Source: Lingula anatina (lineage: Eukaryota > Brachiopoda > Lingulata > Lingulida > Lingulidae). Taken from it: 64,000 bases of DNA. Of the stretch, positions 37,138 through 47,618 are shown one piece after another. Each line of letters starts with the position of its first letter. Within the stretch, counting starts at the first letter, position 1. Location: contig NW_019775414.1 in NCBI RefSeq assembly GCF_001039355.2, positions 545,179 to 609,178 of the forward strand, in the 5' to 3' direction. Position numbers and translations under genes: made by a program. Under the pieces are notes generated by a model. It was not told where the DNA came from. It saw only the letters and a list, made by a program, of their open reading frames with translations, and did no database searches.

Positions 37138-37786
37138 CTTTTGAGGCTAAAACAAAGTGTTCTAGGTATGCTGGTGCAAAGCCTCTCAAGGGTACTGGTG
37201 AATGGAAAGAAGGGACAAGTTGTGGAAACAGATGAAAAGAAACCAGAAGTAAAGGTGGATTTTCCTGATATAGCCAAGACCATCACAGTGTCTCCATACG
37301 CATTCACAAGGTACAAGCAGATTGTAAAATCACATGGTATTTACCCTTAAGAATGTTTTATTTCATTATTGTGATTTTCTGTTTACATATTTAAATTGGT
37401 GGAATATTATCAGTCATCAAATGTAACACCAGCTTGACTTCTATGTTAAGTGGTTAACGTGCTCATGAAAATGCATGTATTATCATGTGTTCAGTTCAGA
37501 TAAAAGTATTGCTACATTTCCAGTCATTTTGATTTAATATGCTGCTGACATTTGGGATAATTTGTATTGTTTTCTATATAAAGAAACAGTAAGCAGATGA
37601 AGAAAAACACTGCTACAAGATGCCAGATACCTCTGTGCCATTCATAAAAGTCAAGGGATGACTTTGAAGAGTGCAGTTGTTGATACCAAGTGTGTCTTTA
37701 ATGGGCAGGTCAGTGTGACAATAGGACGGGTGCAGCATCCTGAACATTTGCAGTTTATGAATTTCAACCCCCAGAATTCAGTGTAA
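37138..37786 (+). pseudogene. PIF1-like helicase C-terminal remnant (Helitron-type)
   Basis: The first block, 37138-37310, follows a CTTCCAG acceptor. It reads VNGKKGQVVE..., the beta-rich segment before the last helicase motifs, and ends at a donor (CACAAG/GTACAA, phase 2). The second block, about 37600-37786, reads QIPL, then after a one-base shift AIHKSQGMTLKSAVVD and GRVQHPEHLQFMNFNP, ending in TAA at 37784. These match PIF1 helicase motifs V-VI (HKSQG; the expected Ser-Arg before the last block is Gly-Arg here). PIF1-type helicases are encoded by Helitrons and related elements, and by host genes. No ATP-binding N-terminal part was found, so this is a fragment. Confidence 0.6.
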
Positions 37787-38710
37787 GGAGGTAGTTTTAT
37801 ACATTGTAAGATACCAATTTAACTTGCTGATGATGTACATATAATATGAAGTGACAATATTATAATATTTTACATACAAACAGTATCATCATATTTTATG
37901 CCGATGTACGCATAGCTAGTACAACAGCTAAAAATTGGGTAATAAAAACATCAGTTACATCATTACAAGAGAGAATCAAAAATTATAAACTTAGAACTCA
38001 GAAACAATTAAAAAATTTTAGTTAAATGTTGACAATATTTGGGTGTCCACAATTACATATGTCTACTTCACATTATGTAGTGTACTGCATGTAGTATGTT
38101 AATTTTGATAGCTCTCATCAAATACTGATAACAAGTATGGTGAATAATATATGGCACCTTTTTCTTTTATTTTTGATCATTTTATACAAAGGGTATAGTT
38201 GAAAATAACATTGTCACATTTGATAACTGACAGCAAAGTACTTAACCCACATATATGTCGTTTATACATATATGGTTATGAACTGGCAATTTGATCATTA
38301 GTGTACCTTATATTTTGTTAAAAGTTAGACACATAGATTAGCTGGATGTAGGTACCTGCATGAACATTTCCAACTAAACTGCGTTATGATTACTTAGCTC
38401 CCCTGTGAAATTATAATTAAGTAAATCAGTCTTGATATTATGAGAGTCATCACAAATAATGCTGATGCATCTGGGTCAGAAGTTGACTGTCAGATTGAGA
38501 TAGACAGGGCAGGAATTAAGTGCTAATTTATAAATGCAAAGTCACACCATAATTGTTTTTTAAAACATAAAGTGATTATCTCGAGTGCAGACTCATTGCC
38601 AGTAAACATTTGATTATCTTCTTCACAGTATAGGAGTATGTACTCTACCAATATTCAGTTTTATCTTTAATGTAACCTAGCTATTTAATACTAATAACAT
38701 TAAGTACACA
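37787..38710. other. Non-coding stretch
   Basis: AT-rich; nothing supportable between the helicase remnant and the hAT element. Confidence 0.5.
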
Positions 38711-39082
38711 ATATACTCAGGGTTTCCCCTAGGCTTTTTATTTTGAGAGTCATGATGACTCCCAAAGCTTTTTAATGGGAATCAAATGAAAAAAAAAAGA
38801 GTCAAGTCAGTAAACAGATTTTTATTCATTTATATGCTAGATCACTACACAGCTTGTACAATTTAAGGTGCTTATTTATTCTTCCCTTTTCCTGAAATAG
38901 TAACACTGCTTTTCCAAAATTGAAGTCTGCTACAGGAGGACCCTGAAGTCTTATGAAAGACGGTCTGTTTAATTTCTCATTTGACAAAGTTTCTAACAGG
39001 ATTTTTTATAGTATTTTGAATGCTGAAGCCTCGATCAGAGGAGACTGGAATAACACTTGCAATCAAAGCTAACTTGACAAAG

Positions 39083-39522
39083 TCAGGATTTGTCCTTGTT
39101 CTCTCTAATCAGATTCTTACAAAAGTTCTCAAATTTTAAGGCCTTTTTAAATGATTTCGCATAATTTTTGAACACAAGAAATTGACTTCTGAGATTTTCT
39201 GCATCAACAATGTTACTATAGAGTTCTATAAGCTTCTCAAGTTGCTTATTTCCATATTCTGCAATATTGACAACATCAGGGTATTTGTTTGGGTTTAGCA
39301 CAATGTCACTCTAGTATATTTAGATCATTTTCAGGAAACCTTTGTGATATTATTTTTCAAAGAGTCTAAATAATTATTTCTTACTGCCACAAACCTTTGC
39401 CTTACAGATTGATTGTCAGTCAATTCAACTCCAGTATACATTGCTTTTTCTCCAGGTGGAGGGTCACCAAGAGTTTGTAGGATAGTGTTAACTTTGTGAG
39501 ATCCTTGTCTGAAACTTTCCAA
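39083..39522 (-). pseudogene. hAT transposase, C-terminal fragments
   Basis: Two minus frames (39522-39331 and 39301-39083) separated by a stop. They read as a helical region (FRQGSHKVNTILQTL; KQLEKLIELYSNIVD) that follows the catalytic part in ZNF862-like hAT proteins. They lie to the left of the LINE insertion, which separates them from the rest of the transposase. Confidence 0.6.
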
Positions 39523-39559
39523 AGTATAGCCAAATTAAGTATAGCCAAAGTTGAGTCAA

Positions 39560-40262
39560 CTGAATTATTATTATTTATTTTTTATTATTATTATTATTTA
39601 TTGCGGTTCAAGTACATTTTTTACAATGACTATGACCTAACAGTATACATAATATAATCATATAACTAAAATTACAATAGTAAATTACAATATTGTTTAT
39701 ACAATAACTGTGATCAGATTTTACAATTGCAGTATACGCTCGTTACTTTGGTTGACTAGGTGGTGGTTGGTTGAGAATATTTTTTCTTACCTTATTACAC
39801 ATTGTGATATAGTGGGCCACATTCTTTATAACATGTAAATCGTTTGACTGCATTATGCATTTGAACTGACCCTCTGGGGTTTGTGTAGGATCTGGTTTTA
39901 GGATCTCCCTGTGTTTGGTGAGTAAGGGGCATTTTAAAAGAAAGTGTATTTCGTTTTCCACTTCATCTGAGCATAACTTGCAGATCCTTTCTTCAGGGGG
40001 TATTGATTTTGGTTTTCGGTATCTGCCTCTTTGGATTTCTAAGTCATGTGCCCCTGTTCTAAATTTTGCCAAATTTTGCATTTCATGTTTTGGTATAGGT
40101 GCTGTTGTGTACGCTTCCCTTTCATAATTTGTTTTAAATAATCGATATGTACGTAGTATGCTGTTTTCTCGCTCTATTTCTTTGAGAAACAAAAGGGTAT
40201 AATGACTTTCCAGTGCTTTTTTTACTTCTGCTTTCGAGGGGGTATTAGTCTGTGTTTTCATT
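39560..40262 (-). mobile_element. 5'-truncated LINE inserted in the hAT element
   Basis: A 172-codon minus frame (40261-39743) is the C-terminal end of a non-LTR reverse-transcriptase protein. It has KFRTGAHDLEIQRGRY followed by a Cys-knuckle CKLCSDEVENEIHFLLKC, then a helical tail. The 3' end runs into an ATT-rich microsatellite (about 39,565-39,602), the kind of simple-repeat tail several LINE clades leave. The reverse transcriptase core is absent, as expected from 5' truncation on insertion. It interrupts the hAT transposase and is therefore younger than it. Target duplication not identified. Confidence 0.75.
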
Positions 40263-42018
40263 AGATTTTNAAGTGTATTTCGTTTTCCACTTTATTATGG
40301 ATATTTGACAAAATGAGGTTTTCTGAAAAGTACGTGAGACTACACTCAAAATGTCAACAAGCAAAGCTGTTACCAATAAAAACAAGCTTGTTCCCATGAA
40401 TTTAAGCAAACCTAGAGCTTTTGGGTCAGTTTTAGCATCTGCATTTTCTAGTGACATGATAATTGCATCATAAGATTGGAAGATCATTTTGACTGCAGCT
40501 TCAATTGATAGCCACCTCATGCACTTGCCTTCGATGACCACGAAGAAGGTCTTGCAGTTCACATAATTTGTCATATTTAACAGATGAGTCCTTTTAATAT
40601 CTATACAACGAATATATGTTTGTTTCTATGAAAATCCCTCAAATAGTCATTATCTTTTGCCGCCTGAGAAGCAGCCAAGTTAAGCCTGTGTGGTACACAG
40701 TGTACTTGAGTTAAATGTGGATTTCTTTTTTTCATTTTTGCACCAAGTCCATTCCAACGCCTGGTCATAACAGATGCACCATCAGTGCCCAGCCCCATGA
40801 TTTTAGAAATGTCACTTTCCTCATCAATGATCGACTTCGATTTTAGAAAACAAAGCAATGGCAGTACAGTCTGTGACATGTTCATTGCCTGCAAAACAAA
40901 CGTTTCACCTGTGTTCATGTTAACATACTTGATATATATGGTTAGTTTTTTCTCAATATTAACATCAAAGGTTTCATCCAACATAATGCTGATATAAGGA
41001 CTCTGCTTGATTGCATTTATCTGGTTGTTTTCCAGATGCACTCTTCCATCTCATCGACAATGCTTTGTTTTCGATAATGATCACTATAGTTTTCAACACT
41101 GTTAAGAACTTGAAGTTCCAATAAATCATTAAATATGTCAGATGGACAGTTTCGTTTTGCCATGACATACACTGTTCTAAGATGTTTCACGTGTCCGTCT
41201 GTTTTTCGGCTCCATCTTCTATCTGACTCTTTCATATTTTCTGCAAAGTTATAAAAATCAAGTTGTGTCAACATTAACGCAGCAATGATATNGTCCGCTC
41301 CTGTTATTGACCATGTTACCTGTTGTGCAAGATTAAAATTCAGTGTTGACTGACAGTGCTATTATAAGCATTATTTATTATTGCATCAAAATTGACAAAA
41401 TGACCTTTTTTGCATCTTTATTTTCTGTTTTTTGTCTGTACATTTGACAGCTTTGCTGCCTTGTTTCATTTTTGCACCAAGTCCATTCCAACGCCTGGTC
41501 ATAACAGATGCACCATCAGTGCCCAGCCCCATGATTTTAGAAATGTCACTTTCCTCATCAATGATCGACTTCGATTTTAGAAAACAAAGCAATGGCAGTA
41601 CAGTCTGTGACATGTTCATTGCCTGCAAAACAAACGTTTCACCTGTGTTCATGTTAACATACTTGATATATATGGTTAGTTTTTTCTCAATATTAACATC
41701 AAAGGTTTCATCCAACATAATGCTGATATAAGGACTCTGCTTGATTGCATTTATCTGGTTGTTTTCCAGAACTTAAAAAATGCACTCTTCCATCTCATCG
41801 ACAATGCTTTGTTTTCGATAATGATCACTATAGTTTTCAACACTGTTAAGAACTTGAAGTTCCAATAAATCATTAAATATGTCAGATGGACAGTTTCGTT
41901 TTGCCATGACATACACTGTTCTAAGATGTTTCACGTGTCCGTCTGTTTTTCGGCTCCATCTTCTATCTGACTCTTTCATATTTTCTGCAAAGTTATAAAA
42001 ATCAAGTTGCGTCAACAT
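40263..42018 (-). pseudogene. hAT transposase, N-terminal and catalytic parts, partly duplicated
   Basis: The catalytic block occurs twice, almost identical: about 40,735-41,290 and 41,466-42,040. Each has the MLDETFDVN..., MGLGTDGASVMTRR part and the upstream part starting MLTQLDFYNFAENMKESDRRW. In the right copy a TAA interrupts the join between the two parts; in the left copy the join is shorter by ten bases and out of frame. Only the left copy runs on to HRLNLAASQAAKD. An N at 41,292 sits exactly where the left unit stops matching, so either a real tandem duplication or an assembly join of two alleles is possible. Confidence 0.65.
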
Positions 42019-42210
42019 TAACGCAGCAATGATATTTATTGCGTCTTTTGATCTCTAGCATGCATCATATACGCGGGTTTTCTGTGTCAGGGGAAACCCT
42101 ATATACTGTATGTTACAAACAAGTTGATTCAGTACATTTATAGAAGTCTTGGCCAATTTTGTGTGGATCGCGAAAGGCTGTTTTGTGTGCATTTTGTACA
42201 GAAGTACAGA

Positions 42211-42952
42211 CTACCCAGCTTCTGAGCGAGACTCAACATAACTTTTTTTGGATTGTGGACCCTGGTTAATGGTAATGGTATTCAGGGCTTGCTGTACTGC
42301 AGATACAGACAGATTGAGATTCTTTATTGATAAACATATTCTTAATCCGGGTAGGGTTATAGGTTTATATAGCAAATGAGCGCCAATTCTTAGCTTAGAC
42401 AATGTGGACCTCCGCAGTTTATCAAGGGTCATCACCTAGTTTTCAGTCGTAAAATCTTTCTTAAATTTCATATACGATCTCAGCTTGCTGCTTTTCGTTA
42501 TTGCCTCCCCCCTTTGATGGTCGCACATTCTTTCAAGGGAAACCCAGATATTTTTGTTAAGACATTATTTAAGTTTCTTTTTCTTCATGGCTTATCCTAA
42601 CACTGATTGAACTTCACAAATGAGCTGAAATATTTAATACAAATGGACGAGGCACCACTTTTATCATCAAACCTGTCAGGTTCAAGGGCTAAGGTGGCCA
42701 GGGATTCTTTTCCTAGGAAGTTCAGTCTATTTACTAGAACCAGTATTTTGTCTCCAGCCCAAGCATATTATTATTATTAGGCAACACTGGGTAGCTCCCA
42801 AGTTTGCCTCTAATTGCTAGGTTAAATGCACTTCTGTGGACCCTGAGGATTGTTTTATAGACTTTGATATAGACAGCAGGTGGTCTGTCACGGACTTCTA
42901 GAAGGTTATTTGACATACTAGGCTTGGGACTATAGGGACCCATATTTCGCAA
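42211..42952 (-). pseudogene. LINE reverse-transcriptase 3' end remnant
   Basis: The minus block 42952-42734 reads EVRDRPPAVYIKVYK..LRVHRSAFNLAIRGKLGSYPV, the region after the reverse transcriptase in CR1/L2-like and related LINEs (compare the family phrase NLAVxGELGRxP). A second block, 42435-42211, contains TLSKLRIGAHLL, the segment preceding the terminal Cys-knuckle. Stops and shifts separate them. It lies directly outside the hAT element's right end. Confidence 0.6.
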
Positions 42953-43091
42953 CCCTAACTAAGGATGGGGAATATCATAGTGGGGAAAAGTTTACTGGCA
43001 GTTTTAAATGGGCTGGAAACAGCTGGAGGCAGATTTTAAAAAACTCTTTCTTAATTTGCTTTAACTTTCCGGGTTTCCATTGCTTTATTAA

Positions 43092-43417
43092 AGGGACAAA
43101 AAATAGGATTAAAAACGCCTTTTTAGTGCATGGATTGCTTCTTATTTAACTTATCTGAGAACAATTGATATGGGTAAAGCATAAAATGGCAGGTAAATGG
43201 CCTTAATCAATATCGAAAAAAAGAATCATATTCACCGTCCACTTTCGAACCCCGGGCGTCAGCCATCTTGACACAGTTTGAAATAACGCGGCATCTCGAC
43301 TCGGATACGAGATGTAAACAATGCAGACAGCATGTCTCACTCGACTGCNCGTACTGTTAACCTCAGGATAAATCGGGATAAATCAATTTTGGCGCGAAAA
43401 TCCTCTTTTGTGTCCTT
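43092..43417. repeat. MITE flanked by TTAA
   Basis: The 326-base element has inverted ends AGGGACAAAAAATAGGATT and (reversed) AAGGACACAAAAGAGGATT, 16 of 19 matching and followed by further similarity (AAACGCC/CGCGCC). TTAA lies at 43088-43091 and 43418-43421. TTAA targets are used by piggyBac and Kolobok elements. The termini do not start with CCY as in most piggyBacs, so Kolobok-like is the better guess. The inside is CpG-bearing and non-coding; an N lies at 43,349. Confidence 0.65.
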
Positions 43418-43421
43418 TTAA

Positions 43422-44459
43422 ATTTTCCTGGTGGTGTGATTTTCGGTGCTTGACCATGTGCTATGTGAGGTGGATGTGAAAAGTCCACATCATCTGGAAG
43501 GGTGGGTGATGTTTTTTTACCCTTAGACAAGTGTGAAAAGAGTGCTGTTTAAGAAACCTTTCACCTTGTGCTTCAGAATCATGTGATTCATCAGATGAAG
43601 TGATAGCGGCGGTGTAGAAAGACGAGATTGGTGGTGTGAAGTAGTATTACCAATACCAGGAGGTATGGAAATAAGTTAGTACAGTATTGCTGTTGCACGT
43701 GCCCTAAACAGATGTACGAGAACAACATCCCCCTTAGGAAAGTCAATTTCCCAAGAAGTGCTGTTTTACAAGTAAACAAACCAAAAAGGAATACTCCACG
43801 TTCCCTACGCCGTAACCATACGTTCGAGAGTTTAGAACTTACAGTGAGGTTTCAAAAACTTGACCCCCGCCCGCCAAATTTTTCAGTATGGCGTCGAACA
43901 AAGGAGAAATTACCTAATGGCTTGCAACAGCTTTATGCTTGGAGGTCCTGTGTACCTCATCCCCAATAAAGTGTTTAACTCTATTCTGACAGCAGTAAAA
44001 TACAAATACACTTCTGGTACTTACTGAGAGTATTGCCTGTTCCGTCTGTTTGGTAGGGACAGCACTTTTCTTTGGTATGTCCCGTATGCGCAACAAGAAT
44101 CCCAGGATCCTCTCAGCAGTGACAGAAAACACTACAAAAGTAAGGGGCTCTGAACGCAGCTGGTATTGATAACATAAGTTAGTCCCCTGATGTTTTCACA
44201 GGAAATTAGACTGAGTTATACATGCTATTTATCATATTCAAAAAGGTATTACCTATCATTGCCAGTTGCAATTTATATAGAAGGGCATTTCTCTATACTG
44301 TAATTAGGCACTTGAGAAACCTACAAAGCATATATGTAGTGTAGTATCTAGTTTATTCAAATATTTATCGATCAGTGTTTTAAGTACCAATATGTGATCG
44401 ACTGTATACGCCCCTTTCTTGAAACCTGTTTGGTATTAGGAATCGTGTAAATCAGTACA
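43422..44459. other. Mixed repeat-derived spacer
   Basis: No supportable gene. A plus open frame 43712-43969 and a minus frame 43914-44132 have no family resemblance; the latter may hold decayed downstream pogo sequence. Confidence 0.35.
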
Positions 44460-45117
44460 ATTAAGTTACGGTCATGTTTGTTTCTATGGATAAGTTTTTA
44501 CCTTTAAATATCACCATTGTTGGTAGTTTTGTTCCACTTGCCGCCACGGACTGCACCATGAGAAAGTGTCTTTTTTCCCTGCCTGTGGTGGTGATTTTGA
44601 CATCTTTCTCTCCTTTTGTGTCGAGAGTCTTAGGGAGTACTACAGTACATCAAATGTCATCCGTACCTAATAAAAATGTTACAGAGATCGTAGATTAAAA
44701 TGCAGTAAACAACTCAAGTCTCTTCCTAAGTGAGACACATTTATGTAGATGCAATCATTATTAGGTTGCCTAGTTTATCAAACCACTTAAGTATTCAATC
44801 AAAATTATCTGCGACATAGGTTAATTCAACTAAAGATTTAAACAAATAAAATCCAACAACTAATTACCTCATTCATAATAACTATGAAGTCATCTTCGTA
44901 TTCCTCATCTTCTCTTTTTTCCTTTAAGTGGGTGTAAAACACCTCTAACCTTTCCTTTAAATCGTTTGGAAGCGATTGATTTTCGGAGGTCTGTGCTCGC
45001 AAAGAGAGTCCCAGTCTCTCCACGAACCGCGCCGCCCATCCCCGTGAGGCTTTGAGCTCCATTTTCTTTAGCCAGGCCCAAGGCTCGTTCACATATGTTA
45101 TCTATGAAGTCTGGCAT
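44460..45117 (-). pseudogene. pogo/Tigger transposase fragment (CENP-B HTH and DDE start)
   Basis: The block 45117-44863 reads ERALGLAK, then after a one-base shift KKMELKASRGWAARFVERLGLSLR, then QSLPNDLKERLEVF. This is the CENP-B-type helix-turn-helix (Tc5 type) of pogo/Tigger transposases. It ends at a donor (AATGAG/GTAATTAG). After an intron-like stretch, 44640-44470 reads DVKITTTGREKRHFLMV and KLPTMVIFKGK, the start of the DDE catalytic domain in this family. The rest of the catalytic domain is not found below 44.4 kb. The intron-like stretch (about 44,755-44,870) recurs at 50.34 and 61.1 kb, and here it is uninterrupted, so this copy serves as the empty site for the Tc1-bearing copies. 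Confidence 0.75.
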
Positions 45118-45140
45118 TTGACAATGTTATTGATTCTTAC

Positions 45141-46300
45141 ATTGTTATTGCTCTCCATCCCTTCTTCAAATTCCACTATAAACAAAAAGGTATAACATTT
45201 GGACTATTAACAAAGAAATCAAACATCAGTACAATAAGCATTTTGTCAAGATTTCTTTTGCTGTTATTATTGAAATTACTTGTAAGAATCCTACTAATAG
45301 AAACCATGCAGGTATTACTCAAATGTGTAATTAAAACTATATGTATGTAATTTATGTTGTAATCAAAGTTGTACTTACATGTGCAACCACTGGTGGGTCC
45401 AGTAGCATAGTCTGGAATTAACATAATTACAATATTAAAATTTAAATATGGAGGTTATCTTTAATCTTAATAAGTACATAAGAGTTAATAATTAAATAAT
45501 ATAACAAAAGCAAAAATGGAAAATGTTACTGGAGTTTGCTTTGAACATTTTATTGGGTTTTTTTATTGTGAATTAACCAATGTACTTACCTATTGGGTTG
45601 GTTTCCCCTTCAAAACCCATCTCAATCCCTGATTCCAAACCAGCCACAAAGGGCCTACCATGGAGGCCCTCCATGATCATGTCCTCAGCTGTGGACATGG
45701 TCACAGCAGGGCTTCCACCAGTCCTCCTGCTGTCATCTCTCTTTCTTTTGGCTACAAGCAAGGATAAGTTATTAAAATTGTTTCCTTAGTTAACTTCCTC
45801 AAATAACAAATACAACTACTAGTATATTGATATTTATGAGAAATATTCTAAATTAACATTAAAGGAACATAATTAGTAAACATATAAATTTAATAATGAA
45901 AATAAGTACTGCACAACTTAATTGCATAGAAAATGACCCATGCAGCTGCTGCACATAATTTCTTACCACTCTGCATAATGTTCTTCAGTTTCTTTCTTAT
46001 CTCCAGTCCGTCGCGGATGACAAATGGATTTTGGCTGTAATTTATAAGTCATTGAAATTTATAAATCATTGAAATTCAGGCCAGGATAACTTATAAAGAG
46101 GTGTCTGTACCTGTTTACTACTGTGGCTATCTCCTCCCATTTCTTTTTCTTCTCTGCCAAAGTAATTTTTTGGAAAATTTGCCCTCTAATACAGCTTTGC
46201 GCTTGTTATACTCTTCAACTATTATAATCTCTTCTGTTTTGGAGAAATTTGGTTTTCTGTTGGTTTCCTTAAGAAATACATAATACCACAAGAGCGACGA
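45141..46300 (-). pseudogene. Myb/SANT-like (NAIF1-like) gene, frameshifted
   Basis: The first block (about 46280-46118) reads NRKPNFSKTEEIIIVEEYNKRKAVLEGKFSKK, a Myb/SANT-like DNA-binding domain as in NAIF1 and Harbinger-associated proteins. One base seems missing in an A-run near 46,175; beyond it KKKWEEIATVVN follows in the next frame. Then exons 46034-45967 (PFVIRDGLEIRKKLK), 45751-45590 (Lys/Arg start, then MSTAEDMIMEGLHG), 45411-45379 and 45175-45141, all GT..AG with matching phases (2,1,1,1,0). A later exon was not found. It could be the Myb-like ORF of a Harbinger element (candidate terminal repeat at 46.35-46.46 kb) or a host gene. The single shift could also be a sequencing error. 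Confidence 0.6.
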
Positions 46301-46349
46301 GCGTGCGTGAACCAAGTCGCCTTGGTAAGTTCATCAAGCTAAGACGTTA

Positions 46350-46450
46350 GATTCTTTGTGAAACACTCCTAGTCGACTGCAGCGTAGTCGACCTAGCTAG
46401 GTCACCCAGCCCTAGCTAGTCAACTACGGATTTAAGATTCTTTGTGAAAC
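46350..46450. repeat. Direct and inverted repeats, possible Harbinger terminus
   Basis: The 15-mer gattctttgtgaaac occurs at 46350-46364 and 46436-46450. Between them are an 18-base arm gtagtcgacctagctagg (46384-46401) and its near reverse complement (46410-46427). The reverse strand of the outer edge reads GGCCCCCGTTTCACAAAG, like known ISL2EU/Harbinger-type termini. It lies just upstream of the Myb/SANT-like gene. The opposite end was not found. Confidence 0.45.
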
Positions 46451-46454
46451 GGGG

Positions 46455-46530
46455 GCCTGGACTCATACAGGGCCTAAGCACACAGGGGGAGGAGCGCATA
46501 TGTAGATTATTGAACAGGCGACCCTTTGAG
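46455..46530. repeat. 76-base repeat shared with 58.2 kb
   Basis: The stretch ggactcatacagggcctaag onward, through a polypurine gggggagga to gaccctttgag, recurs at 58,207-58,282 with a few changes. At 58.2 kb it directly abuts the third Tc1-like copy. Function unknown. Confidence 0.7.
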
Positions 46531-47447
46531 ACTGGAGTTCATCCTCGCCAAGCGCGGCAGGGTGTAAATTGGTATGGGCTATAATCCGACTTAATGGACA
46601 CATTTTTACATCGCGGTATTGCACCTTGCTTTAGGCTGAATGCCAACATCCCAACCGTGTTCACTTGGATTGATGCTTGTTCCCTTCTTATAATCGGGGA
46701 TTGGGCTTAATGAATTTGATGGGGTGATTACAGTGATTGCGAAAGAGATTGAAAACTTACCAGACATGTGGGCTGGAGCAAATTAAATTTTGTCAGCCCA
46801 CACCTTTTTTTACCGGCCCACAACAAAATAATCAAGCTGTATATTTTCACTTCATTTTTGATGAATATTATTGTCNGGGCTATCATGCAATTTAATAAAT
46901 TTGACAAGGTGTCTTTAAGAGCAGATCCATTGATTTTTCAGCTGCTTACACATCCTCATGTTGTAGACAGCAAAATTGATACAATACATAAATCTGATTA
47001 ACTGAATTTTTGCGCGGCCATTAGCTATACTGGTACTTAAAACATCCTTAAAGGTTGTCAAAACACCACCACATTTAACACACAGATTTAAATCTTTCTT
47101 TTGGAACGAATATGCCCCCTGTTTAATGCAATGTTTCTACTTGGTTGCTACGGTCTCAGTATTCATCACATCAGAAACGTGATGAAACAGGAACAACTAC
47201 ATAATTTCCAAGCTTTACAGATCTTTTTAAATTTTAATTGTTAATTTTTATTTGAATTGTCTTAGATGTATGATGATGTGCAAAGTAGTAGAAATTAAGA
47301 CCCACAATTATCGTGTTGAGATGAACCTTTGATGAAGAGTTTGAATATGGTGCACATAGTATACTTAGCCAAGGTGACCATATTTAAACGTTGTAAATAT
47401 GTGGGACATGTACTGATCTGTATTTGAGCTTCATTTACAAAATTTAC

Positions 47448-47449
<2 letters not shown>
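46531..47449. other. Non-coding stretch
   Basis: No gene supported. A perfect 8-base inverted repeat (gtgggctg ... cagcccac) lies at 46,767-46,800; an N lies at 46,876. Confidence 0.4.

Positions 47450-47496
<47 letters not shown>
47450..47496. repeat. Microsatellite (TC)n
   Basis: About 22 CT units with one interruption near the end. Confidence 0.95.
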
Positions 47497-47618
47497 TGCT
47501 GAGTACCTATATATCTATATATAAACTATTAAAATGCGGAATGAAACAGAGGGATCAGATCAGAGGGACCCCTCAGGTTGCAAAGCCTTTGCATTGCCTG
47601 ATTAATAACACAAGCGAC

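Larger units (their letters stand above)
38711..42108 (-). mobile_element. hAT transposon with ends and 8-base target duplication
   Basis: The left end is AGGGTTTCCCCT (38719-38730) and the right end is its reverse complement (42089-42100). Outside lie atatactc (38711-38718) and atatactg (42101-42108), an 8-base target duplication with one mismatch, as hAT elements make. The minus strand encodes a ZNF862-like hAT transposase in pieces. It runs from 42018 (N-terminal part), through a block with MLDETFDVN (the catalytic-type Asp) and LGTDGASVMTRRWNGLG, then HRLNLAASQAAKD, RWLSIEAAVK and a C-terminal part at 39522-39083. The coding region is ruined by an internal duplication, a LINE insertion, stops and two Ns. 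Function when live: cut-and-paste transposition. Confidence 0.85.
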
